DNA from: Ascaphus truei
Lineage: Eukaryota; Chordata; Amphibia; Anura; Ascaphidae
DNA length: 64,000 nucleotides
NCBI GenBank assembly: GCA_036426205.1
Contig: CM071568.1
Location: 49,631,045-49,695,044 of the forward strand
Direction: 5' to 3'
This document shows, piece after piece, positions 55,571 through 64,000 of this stretch. The position numbers and the translations under genes were made by a program. Position 1 is the first letter of the stretch. The number at the start of each line of letters is the position of its first letter. The notes beneath the pieces were generated by a model, which worked only from the letters and a program-made list of their open reading frames with translations, made no database searches and was not told the origin of the DNA.

Positions 55571-57610
55571 TCAAGGAGCCAATACTAGTATGCTAAACAA
55601 AAAGCCTATATTCAGACAAACCCACGTGTCTTTGCGTTGTCCCTGCAACAGTTTGCTTCTGTAAAATAGCAACTGCAGACCTAATAGGTGCCTTAAGAGA
55701 TTAGTAGGTTTATAAGTGTTTATCAGCTTTAATAAATACTGTGACATGTTTGCTACACAAACTCCAACAGAGAGTTTGGCTGTGGGTGGCACCATACACA
55801 GAGACATCGTACTGTATGATGTGCACATTTACTTACAGTAAGCCAAGGTTTATCCTAAAAGACACATTTCAATAAGTCTTCCATGCTTTATTTTAACATA
55901 ATCTGTAAGAACATTTTTTTTGTTGAGAAAAAAATCATATTTTCTTACACATTTCTTGCAGCTGATATTAAAATTGAATGTTTACATTTAATTTCTACTA
56001 GTTTTTATGATTTCTATATCACGGCAAAGAGAAGTTTGAATTGATGCATTGTACCATATTTGTGTTCAATATTATATCAAATGAAACAGACTTGGGGTCA
56101 GATTCTACTAGCGGCGAGTTTTTCCGTGCAAAACCACACTATTTGAAATGGTCATAACTCATGAAATAAAAGTTGACAACTAGCCATATTCTGTATTATA
56201 AATTGCAGTGTTTAAACGTGTCTATAAAGGGTGACAAACCGCACGGTTAAACAGCCTATTCACCTGGATTGTACTTGCAACTGAAGTGGAATGACCTGAA
56301 GGTGGTGCTAACTCCCTTCCAGAGACAAAAATATGGGTTTTGCTGGTATGTAGGTGAGCGGGGAGGGGTGAAAATTATATTTGAAGGAGTCACACCATAC
56401 AAAATATTTCCAAAACACTGATACTGTAAAGTTTAAGGCCCCTTGTGATGAAGTGTGTACTGGTGGCCAGTCCAACAGGATCAAAACCCACAACCTCTGA
56501 TATTTAGGGCAGCAGCTCCAGCATTGAACTAAACCAGATGCTGGGAAGTTCCACTCTCTCGTCTATCCCATGCATCTTAGGTGTGCTCCTTTTTGTGCAC
56601 AAGGTACATTGAACTGGAAACCAGGAAGAGGTAGTGGTCTGCTTTTAAAGGCAGCAAGGGTTAGGGGATTAAAGGCAGTGCTGCTGACAGGGGGGTGAAA
56701 GCTGGGACAAATGTCCCAGGCCTGGCTATTCGGGGGTCAATGCTAGCCTGGACAGGAGGTTGGGCTTAACTTCTGGCAATGCCAGTAACTGGGCGGGAAC
56801 CGCTCTCACTCTAGCACATGGGTGGGCCTTCATTTCCCTCCAGCACATGGGCAGATCCTTCTCCCTCCAGCATATGGGCCCTCCCCCTCCAGCATGGCCT
56901 TTCAGTAGGGCCTATCCTCAGGCCACATGTACTGTAGGACCTCTTTTGGGCTCTACTCCCACAAGTCCATACCTAATCCCTTTCCCCTTGCAGGTCCAAT
57001 CCTGCTCCCCCTCCAGGCTTTATATATATCCTCCCCTCCTCCAAGGCTCTTACCTACTCCTCGCCCCCCTAAGCCCTTAGCTGCTCCCCCCCAGGCCCAT
57101 ACCTACTCTCCACCCTGAAAATAAATTATTTGTGCCTTTCGTTCTTTGAATACCATAGGATCCTCATTGTGTGAAAATACAGATCCCAACACAGGTTTCT
57201 TGCAGTCCCAATATATTTATTCCTGAGGTATTTTACAATTCCAAGCTTCAGTCCTTAGCAGGAATGAGATGTTACATAGGTTATAGATGGAGAGAAGTGT
57301 ATTTAGTTACTGTAGCTGTTTCATTCTGCTCTGGGGTAATTTTTCTCAAGCATGGCTTTTCTAAGTATAAATTTACCTTTTCATTTTAGGCTTGATGGTA
57401 TGGAGAGACAAATCACAAAACATATATTAATTGTGGAAGGTTGTATATCTGCTGTCAATATTCAAGACCCTGGCTATCTAACTCCAGTATACTACCACAA
57501 ACACCAAGAAAATGTTTAATTTTGCACGGCATTTTCAAAGAGCATGCAAAATGAACTCTTTTAAATAGCTTTTTCAGTGAAGCTGACCTTTGAACCACAA
57601 AACTCTATCT

Positions 57611-57631
57611 CCCCCCCCCCCCCCCCCCCCC
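57611..57631 (+). repeat. C homopolymer
   Basis: About 21 consecutive C followed by C-rich DNA to 57690. Length unreliable in any assembly. Confidence 0.92.
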
Positions 57632-57739
57632 TCGCACCCAGCCCCCAACCCCCCCTTCCACTCCCCACTTCCCCCAAGCCCATACCTACTCTCCTTCCCT
57701 CCGGAACATATTGTTTTCCTGATTTAAATGATAGAGAAT

Positions 57740-58925
57740 TATATTGACTAAGATTTTTTTTCAGATATAATAAAACCTTTTATGAACAAATTCAAGGGAC
57801 AGCTATGGGGGCCAATATGGCCCCAGCCTATGGAAATTTATTTATGGCATATTTAGAAAAGAAATACATCTATAATAACAACCTCTTTCAATCAAACATC
57901 GTAAAATGGCATCTGTATATAGACAATGTCTTTATGGTGTGGTCTGACGATGTGGAATCAGTACATTTAGTTGTAACATCTCTCAATTTGGTATACAATA
58001 CTATTACATTCCCAATAGTCAACTGAGAATTATCAATTGATTATTTAGATATTAGAATCTCCATGAAGGGCAATAGACTCACTGATCTATTTACAAAACC
58101 CACAGACTGTAACAGGTTTCACCAACTAAACTAAAGAGGGTTTACCCTTCAGCCAATTGGCTAGAGCAAAACAGAGTACCAGTGGTACATCCCAATATCC
58201 TATTAGAGAAAAAGAGGTTCTTTTAAAGCTAAGAGATATATCAATAGGGTACTCAATATGGCAAATAATAGGATACAACACAGCACATGGGATAATCTAC
58301 AGTGTAAAATTACACAGGCTGATACTGCCAAGAGACCACCATTGGTCACTACCTATATCTGATTTTCAGGTGAGATCAAGGGAATTATCCTGAATCATTT
58401 GGGAAATCCTATAGGGAGATCCCACGGTAAGTTCTCTCTATAGAGAGAACCCTATTTTTGCATACAAAAGGCCACGTAACCCAAGGGAAAACGCTTTCTG
58501 TCTACTCCCATCTTTAGGAGATTTCCGTGCTACAGTTGTGTGCACTGTAGTGGGATTATCAGGGGAGAACTTCTCCCATACCCCCAACGAGAAACAATAT
58601 AAAATCAAAGATTTCTTTACATGCTTAAGTACATACATTATCAATCTACTAAAATGCAGCTGTGACTTTTTCTACATTTGGGAAATGATATGTTCTTTAA
58701 AGGAACAGATGGGGGAACACAAAAAAAACTATCTTCAACTCCAATTCAGACACTCCAGCAGCTAGACACTTCCACCAATTTGGCAATACAGCATCTCAAC
58801 TATGCTGCCAGGTCATTGACCATGCGGGGCCCCTGCAGAGAGATGGGGACCGCGAACGCCTGTTACTACAGAAGAAGGCCAGATGCTGGCTCCTAATGGT
58901 ATGAATGAATGAATTTAAAATAATT
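57740..58925 (+). mobile_element. Penelope-like element relic: reverse transcriptase and GIY-YIG
   Basis: Around 57757-58023 the frame reads YEQIQGTAMGANMAPAYGN and then LYIDNVFMVWSDD, the catalytic core of a Penelope-type reverse transcriptase. The active-site FIDD/YIDD has become YIDN (57916-57927), so one catalytic Asp is lost. After a stop at 58024 it continues DYLDIRISMKG and DLFTKPTD, the usual thumb region. Around 58600-58745 follows FFTCLSTYIINLL and SLKEQMGEHKK, the GIY-YIG endonuclease, in which YVG is YIW. A C-terminal piece (DGDRERLLLQKKARC) is near 58846-58890. Frameshifts and stops make it inactive. It lies in sense to CDH17. Confidence 0.85.
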
Positions 58926-59574
58926 GGTTTGTTTAATGGGTTGTGCACATTGCCACAATTCGCACCTAATTTACTTTACTTGTATTGTTTCCATCATCCC
59001 ATGTATCTTTGTCCTACAGTGTGGCACCTCTGCACATGAAATGTTGGCCACAGGAATGCAATGGGATGAATTTAATAAAGCTCTATGCATAGGTGCAATT
59101 TGGATGTGCGTATTCATGGGTTCTGATCCTTTTGGGCCTAACGCCAGTACCGCCTCCATCACAAGGGGCCTTTTTGACTTGTCTGTATTGGTTTTGTGGA
59201 AATATTGTGTGAGTGTGACTCATTTAAATATACTTTGCATATCTCATTAGAATATTTCCCAGGTACCTTCTGGTATGCTCCGTTTTGAGCACAGGTAGTA
59301 TCTCTCCCTATGTTTTTAGAGGGATTTTCGAGGGATATACTGTGTACACAACTTGAGACTCTACTAAATGGGGTTGCCCTTCCCCCTGTTTTGGTCATTC
59401 GGTTGGATTTGCACAGCCGGAATGAAACTGCTTCTAAAAAAGCTTTTTCAGCATGGTTTGGACATGCGAGAAGTACTTACAGAATAGCAAAATCTGCAAA
59501 TCTGATCGGAAAGGGCTCTGTCCACATGGATATGCATAACTTGTGGCTACTAGAATATGCCCCATACTGTTTGC

Positions 59575-60080
59575 CCATATCCACAGAGCTCCATTAAGTC
59601 ATTTACCGTGGTTTCAGTGACACATTAACACGAAGGGTATGTCAATAACGATAACATAATTTTAAGCCATGTTTTCCCTTAAAGAGTATAGTGTTAATTA
59701 TAACAGATGTTTGTGACAGTGACATGCAAATGAGGAACTGTTATAACATCACATACATCCACAAAAGTCTGTTCAAGTTAACGTGTGGACTTAACGTAAT
59801 GCTATTTGAGTTACACCTAAACTTGATGTTGCTCCTGTCCAGACACTGAAGTATGGCTTTTGCAGTGTCTAGAATGAGGGGTGTAATGCCACAGGTAGGC
59901 ATGATTAAAATAACAAAATCCCTATTTCACAGTGTGGATATGAGTAACGCAAAGGCTGGCATCATGCCACATTAATGTAGCAACATTATGCGTGTTAATG
60001 AGATGTAGTTTAGATGTAACTTTGGAGAGGCCATGTTAACTCGTGTTGTCACACTACGGGTTCTGATTTAAGAGGGCCTT
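59575..60080. mobile_element. shorter, diverged copy of the TIR element at 53423-54311
   Basis: Shares GAGTTACACCTAAACTTG, AAGTATGGCTTTTGCAGTGT, GTGTAATGCCACAGGTAGGC and terminal blocks AGAGCTCCATTAAGTCATTT and GATTTAAGAGGGCCTTTTGA with the other copy. It lacks the second half of the interior. Confidence 0.6.
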
Positions 60081-61310
60081 TTGACTCTAGATGTTAATGA
60101 TCAAGTTTCTTACATGTGATAGATGTGTGGCATCTTAGACCTGGCAGATTTTTTTAATGCACAGAAAAAAGGAATAGAATTCTACAGAAATTGATACATA
60201 CAATAATAGTACAGACATCAGGAAACGTATTGACACTCCCAAAGTCCTCTGAAACAAAAGTTATAGCTACATATCTTCCCATAGTAACACAGTACTTTAG
60301 GTTAAAAAAAATGCTTATGGCAATTGAGTTCAACCTTAATTCGAACTGATGCTCGACACAAAAAGAAGCAAGATAAAACTGCCTTTTATTGCACCTGTTT
60401 TGCTATAAAATTACCTTGATACAGAACACTAAATTAATCTGGGAGAAAAACCAGTACAAAAAAAACCAACACAATATTTATAAACGAAAATGAATCCCTG
60501 TTAATGGGAAAGTTGGTCCACAGTTTGAGTTCATTTTGGTATATGCAGGAGAATAGTCCATAGAGAAAATGGCTCAGTAAATTAAACATATATAGGGGTC
60601 TTTTTGTCAAGATTACACTTCTGCAAAACTGGTTCAAGACAAATGCAAAGAATTGCATGAAAATGATTCGTAAAAAATCACATTGCTTTCCAAAAAAACT
60701 CATTTTCTTTGATAAATCTGATTTCTGTTTTTTAACCCCAGTTTCACAACTGTGAGTTTTTTTCATAAATAGTCTGATGTATCTCAAATAACCTTTCTTA
60801 TTTTCCCTAGATTGATTTATACTGTACGGCACACCTGTGACCTGAATATGGGCCAAGGGTTAATACACAGCTCTCTAACTGACCAACTTTTCACATTCCA
60901 CAAAGGTCCCTCAAATGAATAATATCTCGCCTCAATTTGTCCCAAAATACCACCTGTCACAAACAGCAAACTTGTGAGCACGTGATTTATCTATGCAACA
61001 GGTTTAATACACATGGCTACTCTAGCCAACTTACATTTTTCTTGGGCAAGGTACTTTCAATGAGTTAATATTTACTCTTTACTGCTGTTATTTGCAATAA
61101 TACCTGCTGCCACAACTAAGGAAATATCAAGTATACCATTTGCAGAGTCTAAGGTCCCTGTTTATCAAAGAAAAAGATGCACTTAGCACACAAAAATGTG
61201 TTGTAGCAAAATGTGTATGAAATGGTAAAGACTCTCTACAAAGCGCGCAAACAGTTTTGTCAGACGCATCACTTATTAAAGTTTTGTTTTAATATACTGT
61301 AGTGTCGACG

Positions 61311-61632
61311 AGTATTCTAAAACAAATCTGGGGCAATCACCAACAAGACCCAGGTACATGCTTGGTACATGCTGGGTACATGCTGCAACATTTCAGTGAC
61401 ATTTCTGCAGACAGACTAATGGCCCATCGGATTAACAGCGGGGGTCCATCGCAGTCTCATTCAAACTGAATGGGACTGCCAGGGACCCCTGCTGTGTTAA
61501 TCCGATGGGCCATTAGCCTCTGCAGAAATGTCACTGAACTGTTGCAGCATGTACCCAGCATGTACCTGGGTATTGATGGTAATAGATCCAGATTTTCCAA
61601 GGCAAGTTTAAGGCAAGTTTTAGAATATTCGT
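61311..61632. mobile_element. 322-bp foldback element, family with 14552-14918
   Basis: Arms pair through AGTATTCTAAAAC with GTTTTAGAATATTC, ACCCAGGTACATGCT with AGCATGTACCTGGG, CAGTGACATTTCTGCAGA with TCTGCAGAAATGTCACTG, and TAATGGCCCATCGGATTAAC with its complement. The core is shared with the element in intron 4. Confidence 0.87.
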
Positions 61633-62786
61633 TGGCGTACCTGTACATATAAAAAAACAGTGCATAGGTTACAGAAAAAGATTATTACAAGAACATAGTT
61701 ACAATAAATGCTGAACAGTTAAAAAAAAATAAAAGGATAAAACAAACAGAAATCCCTATATAGTACGTTACTATATGTCATAGGTCTTTTCCAAGAGAGG
61801 TCACTGAAGTAGAAGAGAATTCACGTGTTCTGATCCCAAAACACATCTTCTTGAATTCTGATTTTCCTATTACCTTGGTGAGACTTGTGTACAATTTTTA
61901 CCCCTGAATTTGAGCGACAAATGGATATCTGTTCATTTTCACCTCCGAAACCTCCTACATGTATATACTAGAGCACGAGTCCACCTCCCCTGTTTGCAAG
62001 TGATACTAATCAGCTAGCATAAAGCCTGGCTGGGGTCAAACAATATAACAAGACATATGTACATAACATTGGATTTATGTTCATATGGCAACACAATAAT
62101 CACAATTAAGGGCCCTGGGATGTGAAGGCCCTATATACCCCTTAGCACAACGTATAACAATAAGCAACCAGTGGGTGTATCACTGCGCTACATTCCCTTA
62201 GTGTCTCTTTCTCAGTCCCGGTGACCCAGTACTCGTAAATGGGTCACTGTGGGTGCCAGAACAGCGTTGGAGCTCGTTGTGACTATTTGTATTTATAGAT
62301 ACAGGCCTGTTATTTAGCAAAGACTTTCTGTAAATCATGTGTACTAAAAAGGATACTGCTGGGTTGTAGGGGTGATCCCTAGTAATCTCCTAGTAAATTA
62401 CTGGTGGATCCAGAACCCCTGTGGTCTGTGGGTTATCTTTGGTCTCTTTGTAGCACTCTCCTTGGTCGCTCCAACTCTGTCGTGATGGGATGAATCTACT
62501 TCCTCACTTTTCTTTCTTCCTATGACTCCTCGGGACAGGAACTTCTCTTCTCTTTAGTCTCTGCAGCTATTCTCTTTTTATCCTCCTCCCTCTCTATATC
62601 ACTTGGTTCCCCTTCCCGTGATCCTGTAACATCATCCTCCTTAATGCCCAATCACATTAATCCCTTCCTGGATTCAGTCATTGGTTGGAGGGCATGTCCA
62701 TCATTATACATTGTGTTTATAGAAGGGGGGGTTAGATAAAGGTAATGGTTTTATTGTTGCAAATTCGCTATGGCTACCGTCATTTG

Positions 62787-62950
62787 TAGAGATGGGTGAA
62801 TCTGTCTGAATCTGATCCACGGATTTACCTGGGATTTCCTGGCCAAATTCGATTTTGTGTAATGAAATCCACCATCAGATTTCTTCATTATAAAGATGCC
62901 CAGATTCTTCAAAATTGGTCATTGGGTCTCGGCAGTACGGATTAAAAAAA
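62787..62950 (+). repeat. dispersed repeat starting TAGAGATGGGTGAATC
   Basis: See 41640-41822 for the related minus-strand copy. Extent and class not determined. Confidence 0.4.
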
Positions 62951-63165
62951 GAATGTTGAAGTATTTGAATCTCTGAAATAGGACTTCTGTGTTTTGGTAA
63001 TAGAGGACGAGGATGACTTCAATTTAGTAGTGTCTCCAGTTCTATATATATCCACTTAAACTTGCGTTCAAATAACTTGGGGAGAGGCACTTGTGCTCAA
63101 AAAGGAGCACACCTGAGGTACCCTGGGAGATATGAAAATGGCTATGCAAAGTATAGAAGAGCGAT

Positions 63166-63376
63166 GGGAAGGAGCAGCTCAGTGAGTAAAGACAGTGATT
63201 GGCAGTGATTGGTTCAATACCCGGTGTCGGCTCCTTGTGACCTTGGGCAAGTCACTTTATCTCCCTGTGCCTCAGGCACAAAAAACATAGATTATAAGCT
63301 CTATGGGGGAGGGACCTGTGCCTGCAAAATGTCTCTGTTAAACTAGCAGTGCTATACAAGAGCAAACTATTATGAT
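63166..63376 (+). mobile_element. tRNA-derived, MIR/CORE-like SINE, copy 4
   Basis: AGCAGCTCAGTGAGTAAAGA head with B box GGTTCAATACC (63211-63221), core TGTGACCTTGGGCAAGTCAC, TCCCTGTGCCTCAGGCAC, tail with GATTATAAGCTC and AACTAGCAGTGCTATACAAG. A short internal deletion near 63330 is likely compared with the other copies. Confidence 0.85.
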
Positions 63377-64000
63377 AGAAGAAGCTGTGGGTTCTAATCC
63401 TGTTGAGTGGCAGCAGTACACCATTCCAGTCACTAAACACCTTAGGCTTGTCAACTCAGTATACTGTAGTGGTTATAAAAATCTTTTTAGGACGTGTGGG
63501 ATATGTTTATGTGGTGAACTTACATGAAAACGCAATTTCAACACATGATGCCACTGGAATTGAATGTCATTTGACAAGGACTATAGTACTTTAATATTAA
63601 ACTATCTTTACTTGGTTTAACACCCTTATCCCCTCCCACACCCCTATCCGCTCCCCCCCCTCACCCCCCTCCTGGCATGAAGGATAGGGTGTACAGTCAA
63701 AAATAGATCAGATGCAGTCCCAATGTCATTATTACCGCCCCTTTAAGCAGAACTGTGCTTATAGATGTATGGTTGCTGTGCAAATACCTTGGTTCTTCCC
63801 ATTAGTACTCATAGATCCATGCTGGATTTTGGCGAGGAGTAGGAAAAGAAAAAAGGCGCCAGCAACTTTTAAAACATTTATTCAACAGCAGGACTTCTTC
63901 GCATACATTACCGCATTCATGGACAGGCATATTTCTTGAACTACAGATTGCCATAAATCTTTTGAACACGTTTCTGCAGAGACCTGCGCTCTATTGATCT

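Larger units (their letters stand above)
53219..64000. other. CDH17 intron 10, incomplete (10.8 kb in window)
   Basis: Holds an AAT microsatellite, two related TIR elements, a LINE tail, a gypsy relic, a C-homopolymer, a Penelope reverse transcriptase relic, a foldback, and a SINE. I looked for EC5 coding sequence (a DxDEP-type motif and following strands) and did not find it. 55570-57600, 60090-61300 and 61640-62780 show nothing I can name. Near 60290-60360, GGTTAAAAAAAATGCTTATG then GAGTTCAACCTTAATTCGAA resembles a common amphibian repeat. Confidence 0.7.

Noticed and set aside
53219..64000. Search for further CDH17 exons (EC5 onward)
   Set aside because: No stretch with cadherin motifs, proper phase 0 acceptor and open frame was found; the next exon is taken to be outside the window.

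Overview
This is vertebrate nuclear DNA, most likely from a frog or another amphibian. It has long introns packed with transposon debris, microsatellites and palindromic (foldback) elements, consensus GT-AG splice sites, and no bacterial-style gene packing. The amphibian call is an inference from the mix of repeats: MIR-like tRNA-SINEs, many foldback and hAT elements, Penelope-like retroelements, and a Ty3/gypsy relic with a SCAN-like gag. I cannot name the species.

One host gene is present: the 5' half of cadherin-17 (CDH17, LI-cadherin), on the plus strand. Ten coding exons run from an ATG at 1940 to a donor at 53219. They join without a frame break into 455 codons: signal peptide, extracellular cadherin repeats EC1 to EC4, and the start of the EC4/EC5 linker. 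I recognised no further exon from 53219 to 64000, so EC5 to EC7, the membrane segment and the short tail lie beyond the window. Intron phases run 0,0,0,1,1,0,0,1,1,0, which repeats every two cadherin domains.

Layout. 1-1939: upstream or 5' UTR intron with one small MITE. 1.9-8.3 kb: intron 1, with purine-rich DNA, two SINEs, a hAT element with TSDs, and a LINE 3' end. 8.4-13.2 kb: intron 2, with a GC-rich inverted repeat next to a GGGG-rich minisatellite. 13.2-17.8 kb: exons 3 to 5, with a foldback element and a 326-bp hAT element between exons 4 and 5. 17.8-25.9 kb: intron 5, with a TTAA-flanked element, a SINE, a hAT and a 1.1-kb foldback. 25.9-32.7 kb: intron 6, with nested TIR elements and a repeat carrying octamer and STAF-like sites. 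32.8-44.9 kb: intron 7, with large minisatellites, a Penelope GIY-YIG relic and an LTR-like piece. 44.9-45.6 kb: exons 8 and 9, 333 bp apart. 45.6-53.1 kb: intron 9, which holds an almost exact second copy of 43.8-47.2 kb including broken copies of exons 8 and 9, followed by a 60-bp minisatellite. 53.1 kb to the end: exon 10, then intron 10 with two related TIR elements, a gypsy gag/protease relic, a Penelope reverse transcriptase relic, a foldback and a SINE.

The most important point for any user is the 3.4-kb duplication at 47.2-50.6 kb. Its second copy differs from the first mainly by scattered one-base indels and is 54 bases shorter over about 3.2 kb. This looks more like unpolished long-read gap filling than like biology. 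I found no new multi-gene system. The more interesting biological points are the conserved non-canonical EC2/EC3 linker, the two-domain exon-phase periodicity, and the dispersed repeat with paired octamer and STAF-like motifs.
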